DNA of 64,000 bases from Manduca sexta (lineage: Eukaryota > Arthropoda > Insecta > Lepidoptera > Sphingidae): contig NC_051131.1 of assembly GCF_014839805.1 (NCBI RefSeq), positions 2,716,913 through 2,780,912 of the forward strand, in the 5' to 3' direction. The position numbers and the translations under genes are program-made. Positions 35,469 through 46,949 of the stretch are shown here, piece after piece (within the stretch, counting starts at the first letter, position 1; every line of letters begins with the position of its first letter). Below the pieces are notes generated by a model, which saw only the letters and a program-made list of their open reading frames with translations, was not told the DNA's origin and made no database searches.

Positions 35469-36644
35469 TTATCGATAAACTATTTATGCCATCTTAGGTT
35501 CACATCAGGGTTTCCGTAACTACAATCATTAGTGTCCCTAAACCTAGATTTTTATTTTCTGGACACCGAGTCCCTCTAAACCTAGATTTTCATTTTATAA
35601 ACACTAAAAAATCGTCAGCGATATCTGCAATTGGCATTTCGACCGATCCAGTCGTTATTCCAAGAAGTTCGCAATCGACATTTTTTCGTCAAAATAAAAT
35701 CGAAATCCCTCCGCCCAGTACAACCGAGTGAGGACAAGTCTAACGAGTATTGTGTCGTGTTTGCGTTAAGGTTCCTAACTCAATTCGGTGAGACAACGGC
35801 ACTCGTACAAATTGTATTTATTTTTTCTGTAGACTGCCGCTCGATGTCTTTTGTAGTAGAAAAAATTGAATACGGCCGCCGCTTGTTTTATCTAATTGTG
35901 TAATATGTTGTGGGTTCGAGAGCCAAATTCGGTGTAATGATATCCATTTTAACCTTGTGCTACATTGTGGACTTGGACAATGTTATACGCTACTAAACAA
36001 GAAAAAAAAAGTCTGTTCTCCCATTCCTCATAAACACGTTGCTGCAGTTAAATGTTCGGGAAGGAAGGAGGGGATTTCGGCTTCCAGTAATTTCACTAAT
36101 TACGTTTAGTGAGACATATCTACAAAACACAATAATGAGAAGACATCTTACATTAGTTTTCTTTCAACAAGCCTGGAGTCTCAGTCAAAGCGACCCATTC
36201 TATAGACAGATAATGTTTATAGTGTATCAAATTATATAATAATCTGAATCATATCTCGCTATCTGGACCTAATTCCGCTTATTACGGGGTCACTTTGCCC
36301 GTATAAAAATCTCTCAAATTGATTGAATGACCTCCTATGGGTTCATGAACTCAAATTAGCCAAAAGTCTAGAACGTGCCGTAAACAATAGACGTCGATAT
36401 TTAGCCAACCTTGCTTTATTGGAGGGCAAATGTAATTATTTCTTAATTAATTTACGCATCGGTTGAGTTACGGCTTATGAACTTAAGCCGTTTGGGTCCT
36501 GTCATAATAATAAGATAATGCATCAATGGACTTTTGATAAACATGTATTTACGTCAATCGGGATTCATCTTTGGTTACGTAATAAGTATGTGAGTACGTA
36601 CCTACGTCTGAAGACTTATCACTGTAATTATATATATTTATTGG
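35469..36644. other. No gene recognised, copy A
   Basis: It includes a short near-duplicate pair 'aaacctagatttt.attt' at about 35540-35600. The open frame at 35631-35903 begins at TTG, not ATG, and is not called although it is preserved in copy B. Nothing else is recognised. Confidence 0.5.
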
Positions 36645-36925
36645 TTTGAATGACGAGACGAGCTTGCCGATCGCCTGATTGTAAGTGATATGACCGCCCA
36701 TAAACAGTAAGAACAACAACACCTTGAATTACAAAGTATTGTTTGGTATTCCACTGCGCTCGCCATCCTGAGACAAGAGATGTTAAGTCTTATTATTTCC
36801 AGTAGTTATACTGGCAATGTTCTTCATATCGGAACACATTAGTGATTACACACTGCTGCTTGGCGGCAGAAGTAGACATTGCTGGGTGTCCAGGCAGACT
36901 CACATATGAGAGACCTGCCAACAGT
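36645..36925 (-). repeat. 'ggtaccaccg' repeat, inverted, copy A
   Basis: The minus strand reproduces the family order with 'ggaataccaaacaatacttt', 'taattcaaggtgttgttgtt' and 'aatgacgagacgagcttgcc' on the plus strand at the far end. Confidence 0.7.
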
Positions 36926-37569
36926 AATAATATATCGACTAAAGCTAAGCATCAATGACTAAATACTGATTGTGCGGTTTGAATGTGTTAAATTCAATAA
37001 TGCAATGAGGTGGGACTGAATTACCATGACGTACTCTTGCTAGAATTTCTCGACTCTAATAGAATTATCAACGTCTCATTGAATGTCTTGATCAATTTAT
37101 CAAAAATACATTTTTTGAAGTGTGCCTAGAGTGCCCTAGAACCCGAATGTCAATTGCTAAACATTTAAAAAAGTTTGAGACGAATGGGTCAGATTTTTTT
37201 TAATATTAGCAATTTCATTAGACGCAAACAAAGCCGTCACACAACTTTTATTATCCTTTATTAGGCGGAGTCCGCCCATTCATAAGTTAATAATAAATAT
37301 TGTTACTATACGGTAATAATTAAGATGCAGAATGTATGCCGTTTCCTACCGTATCGCATACCTTATGACGATAAGAAATATGAGGAATGGCTTCGGTTGT
37401 GGCTGGAGTGTAATAAGCTTATTCCAATGTAACGTATACATATGGATTATAATTAGTTAATATAAACAGAATGGGAGATTTTGAATGAGTAGGTTATTCA
37501 GATAGGCAGGTTACAAGATAGTAGTCGCCCAAGTTAGTTCTCAATAGGAACGGAACATTGAATAATGAT
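36926..37569. other. No gene recognised, copy A
   Basis: AT-rich with no recognised feature; 54806-55453 is the copy B counterpart. Confidence 0.5.
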
Positions 37570-37690
37570 TTATGGTTTCGCGAATGTTAGACATTGAAAT
37601 AAGACTATTTTGCAGATTTTTTCACATTTTTGTATTATTATTTTCCCCCAACGTTTCAAGTACTTTGCAGCACGGTCACGGGGAACTAAG
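37570..37690 (+). repeat. 'cccaacgtttcaa' repeat, copy A
   Basis: 'gcgaatgttagacattgaaa', 'ccccaacgtttcaagtactt' and 'gcagcacggtcacggggaac' are a diverged copy of the family at 29290-29445. It explains the open frame 37572-37817. Confidence 0.6.
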
Positions 37691-37894
37691 ATGTAGGTCG
37701 TCCGAAAAGTCAGTTACAATATCTACCTACATTCTACAATTATACGAAAATAGGAAAATAGGTACATTGAATTATAAAGTAGCGCTTGCTGCGCTCGTCA
37801 TCCAGAGACAGATTTGAGTCTCGTAATACCCGGTTACTCGCTAAGCATAAAATTCTTAAAACCACACAGCTATAATAATATGATTTTTGTAACG

Positions 37895-38130
37895 AAAGAA
37901 GTCTCGCTGTCGGTAGAATATATTTTGTATCCGCTTGGAAAGCGATCATTGTAAACAAGGTGTTTAAACATGGCATAGTGGCACGAAAGTGTGTCGCGTT
38001 CCGGGATTAGTTTGTGTATATCCGTTTTCAAAAGGCCGGCATAATTGTGTCGATTATCGAAGGGTAATCATCTCTCATCAGTCGATATACTATTGGACCA
38101 CAATTCACTTACCATCAGGTGCAGTAAGAT
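37895..38130 (+). repeat. 'gatagcgaccaccgta' repeat, diverged, copy A
   Basis: 'gtcggtagaatatattttgt', 'acatggcatagtggcacgaa', 'aaggccggcataattgtgtc' and 'cttaccatcaggtgcagtaa' keep the family order with many substitutions. Confidence 0.65.
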
Positions 38131-39360
38131 AACTGCGCCGTGCCCTTATAACAAAACATATACGTGGTTTTTAAAAGCGCAGAAACTCTATATATTTCAT
38201 TTTTAATTATTGCGTTTCGAACACCTAACAGGGTAATAATTAATTAATGTCACAAACATCGTCACAGCAATAACTAATAACGTATAAGATAGCTTTGATT
38301 TAAATACGATTTATACACTTTCTTACTTTGAACTCTATCATCTTTCCATAGATTAAACAAAATTGTAGCGAAATGACGAAGCGATTTAATTTTTCTCAGT
38401 ACAGTTTTAATCTTGATTTCACTGCCTTAATGAATTTCATAGGTCACTTAGCACGCTAGGGCTGTGCCGACGGGATTATTCGAGGGTTGCCAATACTTAT
38501 TGTTGCCGCGAAATTTACTGGCCATATATCACAAACACAAAGGTCTTATAGGGTCGTGTTGCGAAGTTACTTGTGAGTTGCGACAGCCCTTGTGTTGGGG
38601 AAAATCAAGGTTCGTTAGTTACTATGATTAGATTTAGAATATATACTATGTATAAAGCAATTGTTTGTATTTTATTTTTAATTAAGTTCAGCCAGTATTT
38701 AAAAATATTTCTTTTGAAAAATTTACTTTAATAATTTGTAAATAAGCTTGCTAATTGAGATTCGTTAGTCTTTCATTTAATAGAGCATTTTTTTTTATTT
38801 CATAAAAGGTTTTTAGAAAAAAGCGACGGAAGCGTAGAAAGTGTCGCGGGCATGGAGTCACGTTTGGAAATCGATACTGATTGATATCGCAACGTGACCC
38901 GCAAAAGTAAGCCGCGGATATTTATATCACGCCGTTTTAAAATATAGAAATTGCGTAATTTTTGGATGACCAACTATAAAGGTTGTGTTGGCGACGCAAA
39001 TACTTTTTGGTGAATATGGATATGTTTTTTAATTATTTGAATTCCGATCCTTCGATATAATGTTTTATGTACTTACTTGTCACTTGAGAGTTTTTCGTAT
39101 GTGAATAAATAATTTTCTTATAACGCCTATTTTTTATCTTAACTGGTTGAGTACTGGCTCGTGAACAGGTTGCAAGTTCGAATCATCGATATATTATCGA
39201 AATGAATCACAAGTCGGGATAAAATCAGCAAATTAGTGTTACTGACAGGTTTATTTTTGTCAAAATACGTTATAATTAGCACGTCTGGCCCACTCCAAAG
39301 TTTTATTAAGTGATTTACTCACATCATAATGCCTGTTAAGTAGTCGTTACTCTATTAATA
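38131..39360. other. No gene recognised, copy A
   Basis: AT-rich with a few CpG-containing stretches (38440-38590, 38820-38940). A weak B-box-like 'caagttcgaatcatcg' near 39170 may be a SINE relic. The match to copy B continues to the MITE insertion at 39361. Confidence 0.45.
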
Positions 39361-39568
39361 TTAAGGCGATACCTCAAGGTCCATTTTCATACATTTTGTT
39401 TCACCTTTAATCTGGGTAACTAAACAAGTATTGGCAAGTAAAGAATTTAAATTCACGTCTAGTTAGTGATTAGTTTTCGCAGTTGAAAGAAAAACGTAAA
39501 AATAATTAATAATCATGGATATTTCTGCCTTTAAAATTTCGTCATATTAATTTTAAAGGCCGAAATAT
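39361..39568 (+). mobile_element. Foldback MITE, truncated, copy A only
   Basis: The element starts at TTAA (39361-39364), runs through the whole first half ('ctcaaggtccattttcatac' and so on), crosses the centre, and stops at 'ggccgaaatatc' near 39569. Copy B has an empty TTAA at 57249-57252. The rest of the second half, and about 800 bp of flank kept in copy B, are missing here. Confidence 0.85.
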
Positions 39569-39764
39569 CTGATGAATATTTTTCAATCTACACGGACACT
39601 CGGTCTACGAGCTATCGTATTTAATTTTTTTGTTTAATATAAATAAAGAGTTCCTAGTATTTTTCCGTCATATTTATGGAGTAGTATGGCATACTATTCA
39701 AATTTGATTTCTATTATGTACTGTGAAATTACCTAACGAACCTTTTGGATATTTTTATTTTTAT

Positions 39765-40012
39765 TGGTGGTAGGTCTCACATACGTGAGAGTCCATCTAT
39801 GTAGGTACCACCGCTATGTCTATTTGTATTCACTGTTGTGTTCCGGTTTGAAGAACATTGTAGCCAGTGTACTGGACATAAGACTTAACATCTCGTCAGG
39901 ATAACGAGTGGAATACCAAACAATACTTTGTAATTCAAGCTGTTGGAAGTCGTATCGCTTACTTGCAGGCGAACGGCAAGCTCGTCTCGTCATTCAAAGC
40001 AATAAATAAAAA
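39765..40012 (+). repeat. 'ggtaccaccg' repeat, second copy A
   Basis: 'ttggtggtaggtctcacata', 'gtaggtaccaccgctatgtc', 'ggtttgaagaacattgtagc', 'caggcgaacggcaagctcgt' and 'cgtcattcaaagcaataaat' appear in order. Confidence 0.75.
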
Positions 40013-40609
40013 AACATACTCTAAAAATCTGTTTATCCATATCATAAATTAATTCAATGTAAAATTATTTCTGAAACTTTTTTAAATAAGCTTATTTTTT
40101 AGATTCACAAATTTAATATGAGGTACATATTTTTTCATAAAAGTGAATGTCGAAAGAAAATTTCGCTCGTCTAATTATAATGAACTATGTTTGTCCTAAA
40201 ACAATATTAATGTTACTTAGAATTTTCAATTAAAATTTAAATGTTGCCGGTCTAGCGAGCTCTTCTCAAAACACGACATTTGAAAGTCAATCATATCCAA
40301 GCGACAAATATACCGAAAATGAGTTATGTGCATATTTCGACTGACAGACTTGTCTGCGTTATTTGATCTAGATTTTTTATTTGTAGAGCAATTTTTATAT
40401 ACTCTATTTTTATAACGTTCACAGTTTAATTATTATGTATTTTCTTATTAAATCAAAAGTTTAAATCGCTTTATTCAAAAGTTTGTTGATTGTCGCTTAG
40501 ATATAAATGCCTATAACATTCAAGCGTCCATTGTTATTTGTTAAGAATGATAATGCGCAGTACTGGCTCAATTTTTATTGTAATATAACCACGTTTATAC
40601 TCTACATAA
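40013..40609. other. No gene recognised
   Basis: AT-rich; 58501-59097 in copy B is the counterpart. Confidence 0.5.
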
Positions 40610-40785
40610 CATTTGCTGATGGTAGGATATATATTATATCCTCCCGGATAGCGACTACCGTACACAAGAGCTTAAACCCGCTATAGTAGTCTGCGTATAT
40701 CTCGTTCCAACAGGCCGACATAATTGTATCGACTGCCGAGGGCAATCATCTCTCATCAGTTGATACTATTGGACCCGAATTCTTT
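40610..40785 (+). repeat. 'gatagcgaccaccgta' repeat, third copy A
   Basis: 'ctgatggtaggatatatatt', 'cggatagcgactaccgtaca', 'aacaggccgacataattgta' and 'gcaatcatctctcatcagtt' appear in order. Confidence 0.7.
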
Positions 40786-41599
40786 CAATTACGTTTGTGG
40801 GTGACTGTATCTAGCGTTATTACTGGGTTTTATGATAATATCTTACGTCTCAGGACGACGACCGTAATGAAATGTTAATCAGTACTTTGTAATTTAGTTC
40901 TGTATGTTGTTGCTACTGTTTATGGTTTGTTCTATGACTTACTATCAGTCGAACAGATGCATGTCGTCACTCAACGGCGAAAACAAAAAACCGACATATG
41001 GACAAGCATCGTATACCGTCTCATACTAAAAACCCCAAATTCTAACCTAATTTAAATGATATCGACCCCAACATACGTTAAGACGTATGACATCCCCAAA
41101 ATAGAGCAATATCAGATGTGGACGTAATGCATATAAAATGATCTCTTTGTTACATAACAAATTGTGCTTCAGTATAACATATTCCGACTGCAGCGGTTTC
41201 CGACACGTAACAAATAAATCAGGCTTATGCAATAGAGCCTCATATTTGTCGGAGTGTTTTTCAATTACGACACACGTAGCGATATAAATCAAACGGGTAT
41301 CACTGTCCGTTGCAAACGACATTATGCTATATTTAGATTGTTTATGGTATTGTTTGTATTGACGTTTATTTATTTACAAGCGTAAAGAATCCATTGTTTC
41401 TATTCTATTTATTAAGGTTGTTAACCTATGATTAAATCATTGCAGTCTTATTTTGTTTTTTAATCAAACAATTTGAAAGTCGTACAAAACTATTTTAATC
41501 ACTTTTTAATGTAACTTTAATGGCCCATCACTTCTTATGAACACTTTTCCTTTCAAAAGGCTTTAAACTACGCCTCATGACATCTCAGATGTATTATAT
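40786..41599. other. No gene recognised, copy A
   Basis: It contains a 91-residue minus-strand frame (41047-41322). In copy B the ATG is mutated, and the remaining residues are nearly identical. No domain is recognised, so it is not called as a gene. Confidence 0.45.
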
Positions 41600-42000
41600 A
41601 TTGCCAACTGCTAAGGTCTTCTCTACTACTGAGAAGGTTTTAGGCCTCGGCGACCACGCTAGCTTAGTGTAAGTTGGCAGACTTCACATACCTCTAAAAT
41701 TATTTTGGAGATTTGTTTTTAACAAAGTGGCTTCATTGCACCTGATGTTAAACGAAGTATAGCCTAAAGATTGCCGACTGGCAACAGATACAGACGTTCA
41801 CAGAGAGTCAGCACAGTCATGTCGGCCTGCATAGAAAATTCTCAGGTATGTAGGTTCTCTAACAGTTTCTTAGCACCGTTTAAGCGGACGATAATACATA
41901 AACAGCACACACAAACTTCGAAAAATCACAGGTGTGTTTCGGTTTTGAACCTGCGGACATCCGTCTTGGAAAACCGTTTCACACAACTAGGCTATCGTGT
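41600..42000 (+). repeat. 'gggcacgggcctcctc' repeat, old and interrupted, copy A
   Basis: The first part (41600-41720) has 'ttctctactactgagaaggt' and 'agttggcagacttcacatac'. The second part (about 41835-42000) has 'aaaattctcaggtatgtagg', 'cacaggtgtgtttcggtttt' and 'gaacctgcggacatccgtct'. Between them lies another repeat fragment resembling the 'cacctgatg...gtcggcctg' end of the 'gatagcgaccaccgta' family, read in the opposite orientation. Confidence 0.65.
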
Positions 42001-43299
42001 ACTTCTGTGTCTTCTCTTTGACGTCACATTTAAATAAGCAAGAATGCAAACCCAACTATAGCCTAAGATGCTGTGTTATGCCAAACACGCCTTTACAAGA
42101 GTTCCACAATGGGCATAGCAGTTTCAGGATATTCCTCACAGTGCGTGACAGTGGGAATTTGCCTTATTTCGTATATTACGCTATCTAGGATGATGTATTA
42201 CACTCGGTATACATTTTTGGAAGGCCTACGCACTGTGACCGGAACATATTTGGATTAAGCATTACTTAGCATATGATTTATTGCGATGTTATAGCGGAAA
42301 TGTGTTGGTGGTAAATATATTGCGAATATTAGTCTAAGATATATGTCTTTTTGTTTTCATGTATCCTTTTAGTAAAATTGTTAGAGAATATTAAACCGAA
42401 GTTACAAACAGTACATTTCTTCATTTATTTTACAGAGATATAACGAATTTACAAAATTTACTCTCTACTACTATATGATTACAATTACAAATTATACAAG
42501 TCAGTCAGACTGTCTAATAAATTTGACGAATATAATTAAAAAAAGGGCGCGAAAATATTAATTTTATATGTTAAATGATATCAATTCCCATATTTATGTG
42601 ACCTAAAGAAAAAGCTATGCCAACAACCATTGACTACATTAACACCAAATATTGAGAAATAAAGATGCGTTGACATTCACAATTTGTCCATTCAATATAA
42701 TCGGAAAAAATAAACACTACAACGTCTCTACTAACCCCTTAAAACATGGCCATACAATTATGATTCTTATAACGTTGTGTTAAATCTTATAATCTCTTTA
42801 ACATAAATTCAAAAGGTCAAAAGAAAACTGTTTGCCTATAACTTAAGGCGCTACTTCGGCGGCCGAAGGGCTCTCACCTCGCGCTACCTTCGAAAACAAC
42901 ATCCCAGTAATTCAATTCCATTGGGTTTCACTAAATTACTATTTTCATTACAGGCTGTTACTAAAAATATTGCTCGCCTAAGAATTTCCACCGCATTAGT
43001 CCATTAGACTTTCGTCCCTGTGTGGGATTAACAGACTATGAGACGTAATGGTGTCATCTCAAACAGATTAAAAATCAGCCTAGACTATCCAATATATTTT
43101 TTAATTAATTAACTTTCTTGCAGTCGAAGATTCAGCTGTATGAGTTTTTTTAAAGGTAACATATAAAGATGACCTCTGCCCAATAACACAAAATTAAAAC
43201 TAAAACTGCTACGTACGTTCTTTTTCTATGGGACAGTTGTACCAACAAGCCAACTTTAATACCAGACTTAATACTGGGTACAGTGTTTCCTCATTCACA
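42001..43299. other. No gene recognised, copy A
   Basis: AT-rich, with one GC-richer patch at 42845-42900 ('ttcggcggccgaagggctct') that is kept in copy B at about 61352-61400. Nothing is recognised. Confidence 0.45.
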
Positions 43300-43531
43300 A
43301 ACATACACACAGAAGGAGTGAACGGAGGTGTAACCAGGCCTCCCACTTTTCTGTATGGTCCCTTCCAAGGTGACAGAGGGCGAATATATCGCCATATTGG
43401 GCACAAATTCCAGACTCCGAGCAGAAAATTGAGCAGAAAAAAATAATATCACTTTGCCTGATCCGGGTTGCAACCCGGGACCTCAAAGTAGTAGTCGTAC
43501 TGTTAACACAATACAACAAGGCCACTGGCAG
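43300..43531 (-). mobile_element. SINE-like element, copy A
   Basis: On the minus strand it has 'ctgccagtggccttgttgta', then 'gtcccgggttgcaacccgga', a B-box-like region, then 'gcaaagtgatattatttttt' and 'tgtgcccaatatggcgatat'. These are typical of lepidopteran tRNA-derived SINEs. It accounts for the overlapping frames 43209-43525. Confidence 0.65.
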
Positions 43532-44149
43532 TCCGTTTTCCTAAATTTATAAAATAATTATAGACGCACATAATTTCATGATATATTATAAGGGTTGTTT
43601 GAAATAATCTTTTCATTTATAGGTAATAAATTATTAAAGTTGTTTATCAGTCAGTGCCTATAAAATACTCATTCGTTATAAAATATATGGACGATTTGTT
43701 TATTTAGTATTTCTTTCAAGAAAAGTCAATAATTTATATAGACGTGAAAAACCTTATAATGTAAATAAAGTTGAATATTATTTAAGGAAAAGGTCCATCT
43801 ATAGCCTTAGGAAAGTATTTCATTATTTACATTGCCGTGTTCTGTCGCGGTCTATTTATTAAGATATTTTCATAGTTCAAATAATAAAGTCAAGTCCCAA
43901 GTTTATAACATAATCCCCATAAAACATTGATTGTGAGCATTCGTCTCGAATTTTAAACAACCTTAATTAAACTTTATCTACTAAAAAGTTATGCTGCGGT
44001 AACATCACAAAATTCGTCATGAATTTTAACCAACATACCAAACTTCGGTGACAAGGAAACCGAATAAACTTAGAGCTTACAAGCGCTACTCCTGTGTGCT
44101 ATACTCAAAAAAGTTATGAATGTAATAGTTTCATTAAGTAATACTCAAG
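43532..44149. other. No gene recognised
   Basis: AT-rich; 62067-62689 is the counterpart in copy B. Confidence 0.5.
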
Positions 44150-44345
44150 TTACGTGGGTGGTACTGCGCGGCGGTAACCAGTCTAGTACTGGTCCCGTAG
44201 CGGGCTGCACGTAGCGAAGTAGCGTGCGTCGTACCGCGTAGCGCCGTAGAAGCTACGAAGTTAACGCGACGCGTAGTATAGTGTTGGAAATTAAGTGTTA
44301 GTGATAGCATTGTTTTCTTTTAATATTTTAGCGGTAAGTGTCAAT
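44150..44345 (+). promoter_or_regulatory. Small CpG island, possible untranslated exon, copy A
   Basis: A patch of about 130 bp that is GC- and CpG-rich lies in very AT-rich DNA. It holds four GTAGCG hexamers within 60 bases, and 'gaagctacgaag' in the reverse sense. Downstream, at 44334, GTAAGTG is a good splice-donor match. It could be a promoter with a short first exon. The repeated GTAGCG motif could instead mark the subterminal repeats of a DNA transposon. Confidence 0.25.
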
Positions 44346-44799
44346 TATAAAATACCGATTAACTATTTTATAAGTGATAATATATTTAATAGGACGTGAC
44401 AATTTAATTTTCGAATAATTAAATATATATCTTCATATTTTTAGTGCATATTTATAATTTTTAAAATTAATCATATAAATAATAAATTCATATTCTTTCA
44501 ATAATGGAAAAAAGTAAATTGTGATGTCACGAAAAAATATCAACTTCATAAAAGAACGTCAAATATATATATCCAAGAGATTATAATGTCATAATTATAA
44601 ATACAATTTAAGGCTCAAAATTTTGAAAATTAAATAAACGTTCTGTAATTGTATAATTTATAAAGAAATGATTGCCATGTCTTCCGTGACATGCGTTGTT
44701 TAACACGAAAACGTTTTAATAATTAAGTCGTTTGGGGTGGTATGGAAGAAGCTTATGTATTCATATTCCAAGGTTTCTTTACACTTTAATAATAACCCA

Positions 44800-45156
44800 C
44801 AATTAAAACCATAAATCAATTTACATGTTTTAATTAATAAAAACTAGATTTATAACTAAAAATATTTAAATGATCAACAAAAAAATGTACTCTAATTTAG
44901 TATATTAAATAAACTTACTTAAATAAATTTAAAGTGAAATAAGAGTTTCAAAAATAAATAAATACAGTTTTTACAGTGCAATTAAAACCATAAATCAATT
45001 TACATGTTTTAATTAATAAAAACTAGATTTTATAACCAAAAAATATTTAAATGATCAACAAAATGTACTCTAATTTAGTATATTAAATAAACTTACTTAA
45101 ATAAATTTAAAGTGAAATAAGAGTTTCAAAAATAAATAAATACAGTTTTTACAGTG
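44800..45156 (+). repeat. 179-bp tandem repeat, two units, copy A
   Basis: Units lie at 44800-44978 and 44979-45156. Both begin 'caattaaaaccataaatcaa' and end 'cagtttttacagtg'. They are very AT-rich and differ only by a few small indels and substitutions. The unit length recalls satellite monomers, but only two units are present. Confidence 0.9.
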
Positions 45157-45159
45157 CAC

Positions 45160-45405
45160 CATTTTTTTGTAAGGATGCGGCAATGTGACGTATTATTAAA
45201 TGGAGTGGGCTCCAATAGAATGACCACTGACGAAAGATGATTACCCCTCGGCAGTTGACACAATTTTGCCGGCCTGTTGGAATCGGATTTACACAGGCTG
45301 TTCCTGGAATGCGGCACACTTAAGTGAGCCACTATGGCGGGTTTTAACACCTTGTGTTCGGTGACCGCTATCCAAGGAATATAAAATATATACTACCACC
45401 AGCCT
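45160..45405 (-). repeat. 'gatagcgaccaccgta' repeat, inverted, copy A
   Basis: The plus strand shows the complement: 'gattacccctcggcagttga', 'cacaattttgccggcctgtt', 'cactatggcgggttttaaca' and 'ggtgaccgctatcc'. It follows the tandem repeat directly. Confidence 0.75.
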
Positions 45406-45477
45406 TTTTATAACCATAAAGGATTAAAAGTCTTTAATGATGAAATAATTAAGCTCTATCATCTAAGCATTTGTGAA

Positions 45478-45680
45478 TTATCCTTAACGGTGAAGGAAAA
45501 CATCATGAGGAATCCTGCGTACCTGAGAAGTTCTCTATAGGAATTTCGAAAGTGTGAAGCTTCTACCAATCCGCACTAGACCAACGTGGTGGACTAAGGC
45601 CTAATCTCTCTTAGTAGTAGAGGAGGCCCGTGCCCAACAGTGTGACAGAATATACAGGGCTGATAATAATAATATTATCT
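45478..45680 (-). repeat. 'gggcacgggcctcctc' repeat, copy A end
   Basis: The plus strand has 'cggtgaaggaaaacatcatg', 'gtacctgagaagttctctat', 'accaacgtggtggactaagg' and 'gtagaggaggcccgtgccca'. It is a less decayed copy than 41600-42000. Its copy B partner should lie just beyond the window. Confidence 0.75.
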
Positions 45681-45766
45681 AAGCATAAAATAGGAGCACA
45701 CCAGTTTCCACAAGGAAAATATTAAGAGTTTCATCAATCAACTATTTTGTCGCAACGTAATCTTCC

Positions 45767-46266
45767 NNNNNNNNNNNNNNNNNNNNNNNNNNNNNNNNNN
45801 NNNNNNNNNNNNNNNNNNNNNNNNNNNNNNNNNNNNNNNNNNNNNNNNNNNNNNNNNNNNNNNNNNNNNNNNNNNNNNNNNNNNNNNNNNNNNNNNNNNN
45901 NNNNNNNNNNNNNNNNNNNNNNNNNNNNNNNNNNNNNNNNNNNNNNNNNNNNNNNNNNNNNNNNNNNNNNNNNNNNNNNNNNNNNNNNNNNNNNNNNNNN
46001 NNNNNNNNNNNNNNNNNNNNNNNNNNNNNNNNNNNNNNNNNNNNNNNNNNNNNNNNNNNNNNNNNNNNNNNNNNNNNNNNNNNNNNNNNNNNNNNNNNNN
46101 NNNNNNNNNNNNNNNNNNNNNNNNNNNNNNNNNNNNNNNNNNNNNNNNNNNNNNNNNNNNNNNNNNNNNNNNNNNNNNNNNNNNNNNNNNNNNNNNNNNN
46201 NNNNNNNNNNNNNNNNNNNNNNNNNNNNNNNNNNNNNNNNNNNNNNNNNNNNNNNNNNNNNNNNNN
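45767..46266. other. Assembly gap, 500 N
   Basis: The run is exactly 500 N. It separates the two direct copies A and B, and copy B starts at the first base after it. Confidence 0.99.
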
Positions 46267-46674
46267 CATACTTCTTCCCATTTTCTCTACTTCCACTCAT
46301 TCGGTCAAGGGGAATAGCTCTAAAGTCTAGCGATAAAAAAATTGAATTGTGGCATTGTTTTATTTAATTAACGTTTCTGGAACTGCAAAAAGTGTTTTAA
46401 TTCGCGATAAAAAAAGTTGAAGATGTTATGTGGCCATTGTTTTATCTAATTAACGCTTTCTGGAATTGCAAATCACGTCTTCACTAATTCCGCAGCCTTG
46501 CAGTCTGCGGTTCATATATCGAGCTATACAAAATATCGATCTGGTGCCGCGTACTCCTGTGATATGCTAATGGCGTAAATAATTATGATTAGGTTCCTTT
46601 ATTAATAAACCGAGATACGTGGTAACATTACCAAAATATTGAATTCGTGAACTATCTATAATGATTTCTTATGT

Positions 46675-46830
46675 TTACGCGAATGTTAGACGTTAAAATA
46701 AAACTATTTTATGGATTTTATCGCGATTTTATTATATTTTTCTCCCGACGTTTCGAATGCTTTGCAGCCGTGGGCTGGCAGCCCGTCTTTTGTGTTTCTG
46801 CCAGATTTCAAGACACTGTGACTATCACGT
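46675..46830 (+). repeat. Lepidopteran 'cccgacgtttcga' repeat, copy B
   Basis: Counterpart of 29290-29445, essentially identical. Confidence 0.6.
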
Positions 46831-46949
46831 AAGATCGGACTACCAACAGCTAAAATTTAAAGTTGTTTAATTGTTAAATGTAGGTATATCGCAACTGAAT
46901 AATGAGAGGAGCATACCTGGTAGTAAGCAATACAACCGCTTAATGATAT

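Larger units (their letters stand above)
28867..45766 (+). repeat. Copy A of large direct duplication
   Basis: The segment from 28867 (catacttcttcccattttct) is repeated in the same orientation from 46267. The match runs to at least 45457, which pairs with the window end at 64000; 45458-45766 should match sequence beyond the window. Most of the length differs by roughly 1-2% with small indels. Two larger differences are a MITE-linked deletion at 39361-39568 and a replaced block at 34525-35033. All other repeats, including a dead LINE, sit at identical positions in both copies. Confidence 0.96.

Noticed and set aside
35631..35903. 90-residue frame kept in copies A and B
   Set aside because: It starts at TTG, which is not a normal eukaryotic start, and the copies are too similar for conservation to mean anything.
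41047..41322. 91-residue minus-strand frame, nearly identical in copy B
   Set aside because: The ATG is mutated in copy B and no domain is recognised; an exon of a larger gene is possible but unsupported.
43209..43525. Overlapping open frames on both strands
   Set aside because: They lie within a SINE-like element and recur in copy B for that reason.
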